Origin: Rhodophyticola porphyridii
GTDB lineage: Bacteria; Pseudomonadota; Alphaproteobacteria; Rhodobacterales; Rhodobacteraceae
Direction of reading: 5' to 3'
Assembly (NCBI RefSeq): GCF_003688285.1
Contig: NZ_RCNT01000008.1
Location: 62,001 to 126,000, forward strand
DNA length: 64,000 bases
Notes under the pieces: generated by a model
Told to the model about the DNA's origin: nothing
Databases searched by the model: none
What the model saw: the letters and a program-made list of their open reading frames with translations, nothing else
Program-made: the position numbers and the translations under genes
Shown here: positions 44,014-52,009 of the stretch, piece by piece
How positions within the stretch are numbered: the stretch's first letter is position 1
Layout: the number at the start of each line of letters is the position of its first letter

Positions 44014-46029
44014 TCAACGCGCCGCCGCCCCCCGTTCCCGTTGTGGCGCTTCCAGTTCCACCCGGAAGACGCTTCCCTGCCCCTCCACACTTCTCACTTT
44101 GATGGTGCCACCATGAAGTTCAGCGAGATGTTTTGCAATCGGCAAGCCAAGGCCCACGCCATCATGTTTGCGACTATTCGAAGCATCAACCTGCACGAAA
44201 CGCTCAAAAATCTGGTCAATCTGATCCGGCGCGATCCCGCAGCCGGTATCCTCCACCTCGACCCATGTCTTCCCGCTATCCGATCCCGTCCGCACGGTCA
44301 CGGTCCCGCTATCGGTGAACTTCACGGCATTCCCGATCAGATTGAGCAGGATCTGACGCAGCCGCAATGGATCGGCCAGCACCTCGTGCGCACCGGTCTC
44401 GACGATGATGTCGATCCCCTTCTTCGACGCGGCCAGATGGAACTGTTCCACCAGTTCATCGACAATCGGCTCAAGTTCCAGCCGATCCGAGTGCAGTTGC
44501 AGCGTTCCCTCGTCAATCGCGGCCATATCCAGTATACCGGAGATCAATCCCATCAGTTGACGGCCCGAGACATCGATCTGCCTGCTGAATTTCTCCAGAT
44601 CGGCCTTGAAACTTTCAAGGCTTTCCTGCGCGCCATCGAAGTCCTTTATCGCAAGCCGGTTCTGCGTTTTCTTGAAATTCGGCAGCGAGTCCGGCTTTTT
44701 CAGGAAGGCATTGTATCCCAGTACTACCGTCAACGGTGTCCGCAACTCGTGGCTGACCGTATTCAGAAACTCGGTCTTGGCCGCATTCGCGGCCTCGGAT
44801 CTTGCAACCGCTTCCTTCAGTTCCGTGATGTCCACGCGCAGACCGGCCACACTGCCTGACGGCGTGGCTCGTTCGACCACGCGGAGCCAGCGCCCATCCG
44901 ATAGCTTGATCTCAAGCATCTCGCCCGGGTTCCGCTGTGCCGCCACGCGCTCCGCGATCCACTCTTCCTCGCGGCCCTTGGATAAAGGATATTGCCCGGT
45001 CTCAACCCCGCGACGAAGAATGTCTTCAAATCGCGTGCCGGGCACCATCAGTTCGGCGGATGTGGGGTAAAGCGCCTTGTAACGCTGGTTGCACATGATC
45101 AGACGGCTGGATTTGTCGTAGAGCGCAAAGGCGTCATCAAGCGCTTCGATGGCTTCGGACAGTTGCGTTTCCGCGGCATCCTTGCGGTCCACGACCCACT
45201 GGAAGATCCTCATCAGCACCATGACCAGCGCTGCAAGGGCCAGCACGATGAACCAGATCTGATACCGGTCCGGTGGCCCGCCCGGCCATCCATCCGACGG
45301 CACCATCGACAAGATCCAGTTCACGCCGGGCGCGATCACCGAGGTGGAGACCGGTTCCATGAACAAGACCTCACTGGAGCCAGACAGGATGCGCCCGTCC
45401 CGATCCTGCACCACGTAAGCGAGGTCGAGGTTCTCGACAGCGAGGCCGGCCGTCTCGAACAGCCCATCGGCGTCGATCACCAGCGATACGACGCCCCAGA
45501 ACTGGTTTTCGAAAGAATTCGAGTAGTATCCGAACACTGCGGATCTCGTGACGAAACCACGCCCTCCCTGCACCAGATCGATCGGGCCGTCGATAATGGT
45601 CTCACCTGTTGCAATGGATCTCTCGACCGCGTCCATGAGGTCCGCCCGCTCGCGCAGATCAAGCCCGAGCGCCGCCTGGTTCTGGGCAAACGGATAGACA
45701 TACTCGATGACCAGGTCCGGAGCCGCGGCGACGTTGATCACATTTTCCACGTTCCGGATAAGCTGGCTTGTCACGCGTTCGAATTCCCGCTGAGACATAT
45801 CCGGCCGGGAGGCGAATGCCGCCATAATTCCTTCGGTGATCAGGATCTTCTCGTTGATCGCGCGCTCAAGAGCCGATTGGAACTCGTTGTTGGACTCGAT
45901 CAGTTGAAGCCTTTGATCAGACCGAAAATGATCCGAATTCTCCATGTCCAACACGATGCCGAAGGCAATCGCGGCAATCAGAACAGCGAGGTAGCGAATA
46001 TAGGAGACTGCGGCCTTCAGGAGCGTCAT
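44014..46029 (-). CDS. CHASE-type sensor histidine kinase
   Basis: A 671-residue membrane kinase. A helix at 9-27, then a periplasmic domain of about 230 residues with the CHASE pattern (ALERAINEKILITEGIMAAF, FVTRSAVFGYYSNSFENQFWGVVSLVID), a second helix at about 260-283, a PAS domain (EALDDAFALYDKSSRLIMCNQRYKAL), HisKA with VSHELRTPLTVVLGYN and a full HATPase (N box NLIGNAVKFT, VEDTGCGIAPD, GLGLPIAKHL). Between the histidine and the second HisKA helix there is an insert of about 40 residues (LPNFKKTQNRLAIKDFDG). CHASE domains bind small extracellular ligands. Its own promoter region carries CtrA-like half-sites. Confidence 0.9.
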   Translation of the reverse strand: MTLLKAAVSYIRYLAVLIAAIAFGIVLDMENSDHFRSDQRLQLIESNNEFQSALERAINEKILITEGIMAAFASRPDMSQREFERVTSQLIRNVENVINVAAAPDLVIEYVYPFAQNQAALGLDLRERADLMDAVERSIATGETIIDGPIDLVQGGRGFVTRSAVFGYYSNSFENQFWGVVSLVIDADGLFETAGLAVENLDLAYVVQDRDGRILSGSSEVLFMEPVSTSVIAPGVNWILSMVPSDGWPGGPPDRYQIWFIVLALAALVMVLMRIFQWVVDRKDAAETQLSEAIEALDDAFALYDKSSRLIMCNQRYKALYPTSAELMVPGTRFEDILRRGVETGQYPLSKGREEEWIAERVAAQRNPGEMLEIKLSDGRWLRVVERATPSGSVAGLRVDITELKEAVARSEAANAAKTEFLNTVSHELRTPLTVVLGYNAFLKKPDSLPNFKKTQNRLAIKDFDGAQESLESFKADLEKFSRQIDVSGRQLMGLISGILDMAAIDEGTLQLHSDRLELEPIVDELVEQFHLAASKKGIDIIVETGAHEVLADPLRLRQILLNLIGNAVKFTDSGTVTVRTGSDSGKTWVEVEDTGCGIAPDQIDQIFERFVQVDASNSRKHDGVGLGLPIAKHLAELHGGTIKVRSVEGQGSVFRVELEAPQRERGAAAR

Positions 46030-46298
46030 CTCTATCCTTGTCGTTGCAGGGTCCGCACGCCCACCACTTGCCTGCCCTCGGGTTTCTTTAGCTCTACACT
46101 ATAGGACAATCCTATGTTGTTAATAATAACTAACAAATGGTTAACAATTTACTAATCACTTAAAGTACTTTTTAGATAACTGCCCGAGGCGAGGCAGGCA
46201 AGTGCAGAATGCCCCACCAACGGATACTCCCCAAACGTTTGAACTAAGGCCGTCTTGGGCGCCACAGTTCCGCGGACAATCGACCCTCGGCTGCGATC
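46030..46298. promoter_or_regulatory. AT-rich promoter region with long inverted repeat and CtrA-like sites
   Basis: No gene. An outer inverted repeat (46065-46082 with 46183-46204) encloses a 100-base core that is only about one quarter G+C by hand count, against about 60% around it. Inside are ATAGGA-CAA-TCCTAT (46101-46115) and a CtrA-like site on the minus strand, one mismatch from TTAA-N7-TTAAC, at 46140-46155. It is the promoter region of the CHASE kinase and the tail of the aminotransferase operon. Confidence 0.7.
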
Positions 46299-47621
46299 TC
46301 AGGATGCAATTGCCCGGTCGACCGCGCGCGCAAGCTTTCCGACGAGCTCTTCGATCTGCGCATCCTCAATAATGAAAGGCGGTGCGAGAAGGATGTGATC
46401 GCCGTGCCGCCCATCGACCGTCCCCCCCGCAGGGTAGCAGATCAACCCCTCCTCCATCGCGGCGGCCTTGACCTTCGCGTGCAGTTTCCGGCCCGGATCG
46501 AAGGAGCGTTTGCTGTCGCGATCGGCAACCAGTTCCACCCCCCGGAAAAGGCCGCGCCCGCGCAGGTCGCCGACATAGGGGTGTTGCCCAAACGCATCTT
46601 GCAAGGTGGTCTCCAACTGCGCGCCCCGGGTTCCGACCCGCGCAATCAGGCCCCGCCCCAGGATGGCGCTGACCACCGCATGGCCCGCCGCGGCGGAAAG
46701 CGGATGACCGTGATAGGTATGGCCGTGCTGAAAGCTGCCGGAGCCATCGGAAATGGCGTTGTAGATCGCCCCCGAACACAACATCGCGCCCACCGGCGCA
46801 TAGCCCGCACCAAGTCCCTTCGCGATGGTTACGATATCGGGTGCCACGCCCTCCTGCTCGCATGCGAAGAAACTTCCGGTCCGGCCCATTCCGCACATGA
46901 CCTCATCAAGGATAAGAAGCACACCGTGCCGATCGCAGATCTCGCGGATGCGCGCGAAATAACCGTTAACCGCAGGGACCGCCCCGGCCGTGGCGCCGAC
47001 AACCGGTTCGGCTATGAAGGCCATCACCGTCTCGGGGCCCAGCCGTTCGATCTCCGTTTCCAACTCGTTCGCCGCACGCTGGCCGTAATCCGCGAGGCTC
47101 TCGCCTTCGGCGCGCTCGCGATAGGCAAAGCATGGCGCGATATGGCTGGTCTCGACCAGAAGCGGTGCGTATTTTTCCCGCCGCCATGCGTTCCCGCCCG
47201 CAGCCAAGGCACCGAGCGTGTTGCCGTGATAGCTTTGCCGCCGCGCGATCACGCGGTGGCGATCTCGCTGCCCGATCTCTAGAAAATACTGCCGGGCGAG
47301 TTTGAGGGCCGCCTCGATGGCCTCGGATCCGCCGGACAGGAGATAGACCCTTTCGATCCCCTCTGGCGCGTTCTCGATCAGAAGATCGGCCAGACGTTCG
47401 GCCGGTTCGGATGTGAAAAACCCGGTATGGGCAAAGGCGAGTTGATCCAGTTGTGCATGAATTGCGGCGCGGATCTCGGGATCGGAATGACCAAGGCAGG
47501 ACACTGCGGCGCCGCCCGACCCGTCCAGATACGCTTTGCCGGTGCTGTCATAAAGATAACAGCCCTCGCCGCGCACGGCGGTTGGCAAACCTGCCCCGCC
47601 GCGACCGAAAACATGGCTCAC
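46299..47621 (-). CDS. Class III aminotransferase (PLP-dependent)
   Basis: A 440-residue aminotransferase. The PLP-binding lysine lies in IVTIAKGLGAGYAPVGAML, the aspartate in LLILDEVMCGMGRTGS, and SGGSEAIEAALKLARQY is the cofactor phosphate loop. Such enzymes convert omega-amino acids, diamines or taurine-like compounds to aldehydes using pyruvate or 2-oxoglutarate. It begins with GTG, preceded eight bases upstream by GGAGGA that lies in the end of the universal-stress gene. As the last gene of a TAXI-TRAP operon it probably handles the imported compound. Confidence 0.88.
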   Translation of the reverse strand: MSHVFGRGGAGLPTAVRGEGCYLYDSTGKAYLDGSGGAAVSCLGHSDPEIRAAIHAQLDQLAFAHTGFFTSEPAERLADLLIENAPEGIERVYLLSGGSEAIEAALKLARQYFLEIGQRDRHRVIARRQSYHGNTLGALAAGGNAWRREKYAPLLVETSHIAPCFAYRERAEGESLADYGQRAANELETEIERLGPETVMAFIAEPVVGATAGAVPAVNGYFARIREICDRHGVLLILDEVMCGMGRTGSFFACEQEGVAPDIVTIAKGLGAGYAPVGAMLCSGAIYNAISDGSGSFQHGHTYHGHPLSAAAGHAVVSAILGRGLIARVGTRGAQLETTLQDAFGQHPYVGDLRGRGLFRGVELVADRDSKRSFDPGRKLHAKVKAAAMEEGLICYPAGGTVDGRHGDHILLAPPFIIEDAQIEELVGKLARAVDRAIAS

Positions 47622-47626
47622 TTGCG

Positions 47627-48058
47627 CTATCCTCCGCGGACGACAAAAACCGATTGCTTGGCGTGGCGCACAACGCGGGCGGCATTGGGGCCAAGCAGAT
47701 AGTCGCTCAGCTCGGGCGTATGTGAACCCATGACGATCACATCGACCTGCAAACGATCAGCGGCTTCGATGATCCGGTCATAGACACGCCCATGCATGAC
47801 ATGCGGGTGCACCTCGACAGTGTCGGGGATGTTCTCCGCCACCCAGGCGGTCAGTTTCTCTCCAACCTGGTGGAGCGCTTTCTCCTCGAAACCCTGTTCG
47901 AAAAAGCTGCCGACGACGGACATCCCGAAATCGGGCACTACCGTGATGACATGAAGTATGCCGGTCCCGGGATCGCAGAGCCGCAACGCGGCAGGCAGGG
48001 CCTTGGACCAACTGTTTTCCGCCGAAAGGTCGATGGGCAAAAGGATTGTCTTGAACAT
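47627..48058 (-). CDS. Universal stress protein (UspA family)
   Basis: A 143-residue alpha/beta protein: KTILLPIDLSAENSWSKAL at the start, VHPHVMHGRVYDRIIEAADRLQVDVIVMGSHTPELSDYLLGPNAARVVRHAKQSVFVVR at the end. The segment GSHTPELSDYLLGPNA fits the ATP-binding G-2x-G-9x-G type loosely. It lies between a TRAP permease and an aminotransferase. In other bacteria small UspA proteins (for example TeaD) are encoded with TRAP transporters and modulate their activity, and that role is plausible here. Confidence 0.9.
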   Translation of the reverse strand: MFKTILLPIDLSAENSWSKALPAALRLCDPGTGILHVITVVPDFGMSVVGSFFEQGFEEKALHQVGEKLTAWVAENIPDTVEVHPHVMHGRVYDRIIEAADRLQVDVIVMGSHTPELSDYLLGPNAARVVRHAKQSVFVVRGG

Positions 48059-48068
48059 CTCTCTCTCC

Positions 48069-50705
48069 TCAGAAGGCCGGTTTCGTCTGGCGCCGCCTTT
48101 GCAGCAGCATCACAAGGCCCAGCAACAGCAAGGCGGGCAGATAGAACACCTGCTCGGGCATCCTTGTCTGCGGCACCCTGACCGAGGCCAGTTGCACCGG
48201 TGTGTCGGCATAGAAATCGAAATCCGCGAGGCTTTCCGCCGTCGCGGTGCCGAACATGGGTTCGTCCAAGCGCACGGCCTCCCCCTCCGGAATCAGCAAC
48301 AGCCCGGAATTCGCGATCCGCTCCGCCTCATCGGCACCTTCGACATTGAGCACCAGCGTCGTCTCGGTCATCTCGCCGGAATTGAAATCGGGGCCCTGGA
48401 TCAGCAGACGTAACTGCGCGCCATCCTCGGCCTCACCGACGGCCGTTTCAAACTGGGTCGGAGGGATGTCCCGGAACGGGTCCTGCACCATGTTGAGCCA
48501 GACATTCGGCACGAAAAGCGTGAAGGCGACCAGAAGCAGCGCCGCGCTTTCATAGATCCGCGATCTCGCCAGAAAGTAGCCTTGGGTCGCGGCGGCGAAC
48601 AGCAGCATCGCAAAGGTCGCCACGATGAAGACGAACACCGCCTGTCCTATGCCGGCCCATGTGCCAAGATCGACACCGTAAAGGATCAGCGTCGGGTTGA
48701 AGATGAACAGGAACGGAAGCGCCACCGTGCGCAGGCTGTAGAAGAATGCGGTAAAGCCAGTCTTGATCGGGTCGCCCCCGGAAACCGCAGCGGCGGCGAA
48801 ACTGGCAAGCCCCACCGGTGGCGTCACATCCGCCATGATCCCGAAATAGAACACGAACAGATGGGCGGCGATCAACGGCACGATCAACCCCTCCTGCGCG
48901 CCAAGCGACACGACGACCGAGGCCATAAGCGACGAAACGACGATGTAGTTCGCCGTGGTCGGCAGACCCATCCCGAGGATCAGCGAAAACAGCCCGATCA
49001 GGACCAGCATCACGAAGAGATAACCGCCCGACAGCTGTTCGACCAGCCCGGCAAGCTCGGTGCCGATGGGCGTGCGGGTTACCGTGGCCACGATGATGCC
49101 GGCGGCTGCGGTGGCAACCCCGATGCCGATCATGTTTCGTGCGCCGGCGATCAGACCCTCGACCAGATCGTTGAAACCGCCCTTGAACTCCTCCATCATC
49201 CGGGCGCCTTCGCCGCGGAACAGCGCCTTTAGCGGGCGTTGGGTGACGATGATGCCGATCATCAGGGCGGTCGCGAAAAACGCCGATCGCGCGGGGCTTT
49301 GCCGCTCCACCATCAGGAACCAGACCAGCACGACGATGGGCAGGACGTAATGCAGGCCCGTGGCGTAGATGTCCTTGACCTCGGGTAGCGAGATCTCCTC
49401 GGCGTTGGGATCGTCGATCTCCAGATCCGGCTTGCGCGCCGCGATGGAAACCAGCCAGACATAGACCGCCGCCAGCAGCGTCATCATTATCGGCCCGGTC
49501 AGCGACGGCACTGTGTCGCGCAAGGCGCCCACGCCGTAGATCAGCGCGGTGAAACCTGCCCCGGCCACCGCAAAACCGACGAAGAATTTCACCAGCATGC
49601 CCGACAGGCTCTTGGCCTTGCCAAGGGCGGGCATGTCTTTTTTCAGAGCCTCCAGATGCACGATATAGATCAGCGCAATGTAGGAGATCACCGCCGGAAT
49701 AAAGGCGTGCTTGATCACCTCGACATAGGAAATGCCGATGAATTCGACCATCAGGAACGCGGCGGCGCCCATTACCGGCGGCATGATCTGACCATTGACG
49801 GAGGAGGCGACCTCGACGGAGCCTGCCTGTTCGCTGGTGAAGCCCACCCGTTTCATCAGCGGGATCGTGAAGGTCCCCGTGGTGACCACATTCGCAATGG
49901 AGGACCCCGAAATAAGCCCCGTCATGGCCGAACCGACCACGGCGGCCTTGGCCGGGCCACCCCGCAAATGGCCCAGCCCCGCGAAGGCCAACTTGATGAA
50001 GTAGTTGCCCGCACCCGCCTTGTCGAGGAGCGAGCCGAACAGAACGAACAGGAAAACGAACGCCGTCGAAACGCCCAGCGGGATGCCGAAGACGCCGCCA
50101 GTGTCCAGCCATTGGGCATTGATCAGGGCCGTGAAGGACAGTCCTTCATGCTCGATCAGTTCGGGGATCAGCCAGCCTTGGCCGAGATAGGCATAAAGCA
50201 GGAAGATCGAGCCCACGATGGTCAGTGCCGGACCAAGGGCCCGGCGACTGGCCTCCAGCAGCAGCAGGATGCCGACCGCGCCGATGATCACCTGGGTTTG
50301 CGTCGGCAGGCCGGACCGCGCCGTCAGTGCAAGCTCTTCGGAGAATAGAAAGATATAGAAGGAACAGAACCCGGCGACGCCCATCAGGATCCAGTCAAAG
50401 ATCGGAATACGGTCCCGCGGGGAGGATTTGAAAGCCGGATAAGCCAGAAATGCCAGAACGATGGCGAATGTCAGATGTATCGGGCGTGTCTGCGATGAGT
50501 TCATGACCGACAGATATTCCGCAAACCAGAGCTGCGGCTGCGCGATCCAAAGCTGGAACAGCGACCAGATCAGCGCCAGGCCGGCGATCAACAGGGCCAC
50601 ATTGCGATTTGCAGGGGCCCGCGCGCCGCTGTCGGTGCTGGCGACCAGATCCTGCAGTTCCTCGTCGGTAAATTGGCGCCCCTCGCGCCCGTCCTGATCC
50701 GTCAT
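48069..50705 (-). CDS. TAXI-family TRAP transporter, fused small and large permease
   Basis: An 878-residue membrane protein, the DctQ-DctM fusion used with TAXI-type receptors. About twenty hydrophobic helices can be counted. Recognisable parts: KAAVVGSAMTGLISGSSIANVVTTGTFTIPLMKRVGF, VNGQIMPPVMGAAAFLMVEFIG, GMGLPTTANYIVVSSLMA and DVTPPVGLASFAAAAVSGGDP. A soluble stretch of about 100 residues near the C-terminus lies between the last two helices. The ATG at 50705 follows GGGAGTGGCCCG; a longer start at 50744 was rejected. Confidence 0.93.
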   Translation of the reverse strand: MTDQDGREGRQFTDEELQDLVASTDSGARAPANRNVALLIAGLALIWSLFQLWIAQPQLWFAEYLSVMNSSQTRPIHLTFAIVLAFLAYPAFKSSPRDRIPIFDWILMGVAGFCSFYIFLFSEELALTARSGLPTQTQVIIGAVGILLLLEASRRALGPALTIVGSIFLLYAYLGQGWLIPELIEHEGLSFTALINAQWLDTGGVFGIPLGVSTAFVFLFVLFGSLLDKAGAGNYFIKLAFAGLGHLRGGPAKAAVVGSAMTGLISGSSIANVVTTGTFTIPLMKRVGFTSEQAGSVEVASSVNGQIMPPVMGAAAFLMVEFIGISYVEVIKHAFIPAVISYIALIYIVHLEALKKDMPALGKAKSLSGMLVKFFVGFAVAGAGFTALIYGVGALRDTVPSLTGPIMMTLLAAVYVWLVSIAARKPDLEIDDPNAEEISLPEVKDIYATGLHYVLPIVVLVWFLMVERQSPARSAFFATALMIGIIVTQRPLKALFRGEGARMMEEFKGGFNDLVEGLIAGARNMIGIGVATAAAGIIVATVTRTPIGTELAGLVEQLSGGYLFVMLVLIGLFSLILGMGLPTTANYIVVSSLMASVVVSLGAQEGLIVPLIAAHLFVFYFGIMADVTPPVGLASFAAAAVSGGDPIKTGFTAFFYSLRTVALPFLFIFNPTLILYGVDLGTWAGIGQAVFVFIVATFAMLLFAAATQGYFLARSRIYESAALLLVAFTLFVPNVWLNMVQDPFRDIPPTQFETAVGEAEDGAQLRLLIQGPDFNSGEMTETTLVLNVEGADEAERIANSGLLLIPEGEAVRLDEPMFGTATAESLADFDFYADTPVQLASVRVPQTRMPEQVFYLPALLLLGLVMLLQRRRQTKPAF

Positions 50706-50750
50706 CGGGCCACTCCCATCATGATAGTGCCGTTCATGGGCCACCTATTG

Positions 50751-50786
50751 GATCCCGGGCGCGGATACGGGCCCGCGCCCGGGATC
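50751..50786 (-). other. Intercistronic hairpin between TAXI receptor and permease
   Basis: GATCCCGGGCGCG (50751-50763) pairs perfectly with CGCGCCCGGGATC (50774-50786), a 13-bp stem with a ten-base loop. No T-run follows on the transcribed strand. It sits in the 111-base gap of the receptor-permease operon. Confidence 0.78.
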
Positions 50787-50816
50787 GGTCTTTCCTGCAC
50801 GCTGACCGTCGACCGA

Positions 50817-51788
50817 TTACTCGATCAATCCGGCCTCGCGATAGTAGCGCTCAGCGCCCGGATGCAGCGGTGCCGACAAGCCGTCATTGGCCATTTCCGC
50901 CGGATCAAGATTGGCGAAGGCCGGGTGCAGGCTGCGGAACTGGTCGATATTCTCGAACACGGCGCGGACCACCTGATAGACCACTTCTTCGGGCACATCG
51001 GCAGAGGTCACGAAGGTCGCGCCGACGCCAAAGGTCTGAACGTCCTCATCGGTGCCGCGATACATGCCACCCGGAATGGTCGCGGTACGGTAAAACGAAT
51101 TCTCCGCAACCAGCCGGTCCACCGCCTCGTTCGATACGGTCACAAGGATCGAGTCGCAGGCGGTCGTGGCCTCCTGGATCGAACCCGAGGGGTGACCAAC
51201 GGTGTAGATCATCGCATCGATGTTGTTGTCACACAGCGCCTGGCTCTGCTCGGCCGCCTGAAGCTCGGAAGCGACCGTGAAATCGTCCATCGTCCAGCCC
51301 ATGGCCTCCATCAGCACTTCCATCGTGCCGCGCTGACCAGAGCCGGGGTTGCCGACATTCACACGCTTGCCTTGCAGATCCTCAAAGGTCTCGATGCCTG
51401 CATCCGCACGCGCGACCACCGTGAACGGTTCGGGATGGACGGAAAAGACCGCACGCAACTCTTCGAATGCGCCTGTTTCCTCGAACCGCGACGTGCCGTT
51501 GAAGGCGTGATATTGCCAGTCTGACTGTGCCACGCCGAATTCCAACTCGCCGCCGCGGATGGCATTGATGTTGAAGACCGAGCCGCCGGTGGATTCGACG
51601 CCGCAGCGGATACCGTGCTCGGCCCGGTCCCGATTAACCAGACGGCAAATCGCTCCGCCCGTCGGGTAGTAAACCCCCGTGACACCGCCGGTGCCGATGG
51701 CGATGAAGGTCTGATCCTGCGCAGCGGCGGCGCCAGCGCCCAGGGCCGTTGTGGCCGCTACAAGTGCGCCAACCAAATGTCTGTTCAT
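50817..51788 (-). CDS. TAXI-family TRAP transporter solute-binding protein
   Basis: A 323-residue periplasmic receptor. Signal peptide [21 protein letters not shown] is followed by the family opening [25 protein letters not shown], then [35 protein letters not shown] and [24 protein letters not shown] receptors (TRAP-associated extracytoplasmic immunogenic) bind glutamate-like and other organic solutes. Leading gene of the operon receptor-permease-USP-aminotransferase; GGGAGAGAATTC precedes the ATG. Confidence 0.93.
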   Translation of the reverse strand: MNRHLVGALVAATTALGAGAAAAQDQTFIAIGTGGVTGVYYPTGGAICRLVNRDRAEHGIRCGVESTGGSVFNINAIRGGELEFGVAQSDWQYHAFNGTSRFEETGAFEELRAVFSVHPEPFTVVARADAGIETFEDLQGKRVNVGNPGSGQRGTMEVLMEAMGWTMDDFTVASELQAAEQSQALCDNNIDAMIYTVGHPSGSIQEATTACDSILVTVSNEAVDRLVAENSFYRTATIPGGMYRGTDEDVQTFGVGATFVTSADVPEEVVYQVVRAVFENIDQFRSLHPAFANLDPAEMANDGLSAPLHPGAERYYREAGLIE

Positions 51789-52009
51789 GAATTCTCTCCC
51801 AGTTGATCACTCTGAAACACGAATATGAGACCATGAAGCAAACCCCTGAAACTAGTCAAGGGGCGGGCCCAACCGTTTCATATGATACAAAAAACCCCAA
51901 GACGTGGCTTCCTTCCTGTCGGTTCAGACAGCGTTGGCGCCTGTTCGGTGAACCCGCCGGTGGCTCTTTTGCGGACGGACCCCGCCGGTGCCTAAACCGT
52001 TAAACTCAG
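51789..52009. promoter_or_regulatory. Promoter region of the TAXI-TRAP operon
   Basis: No gene. It holds the short near-palindrome TTTCATATGATA (about 51878) in an AT-rich patch upstream of the TAXI receptor, and two direct copies of CGCCGGTG near the end of glpD. No convincing terminator for glpD was seen. Confidence 0.35.
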
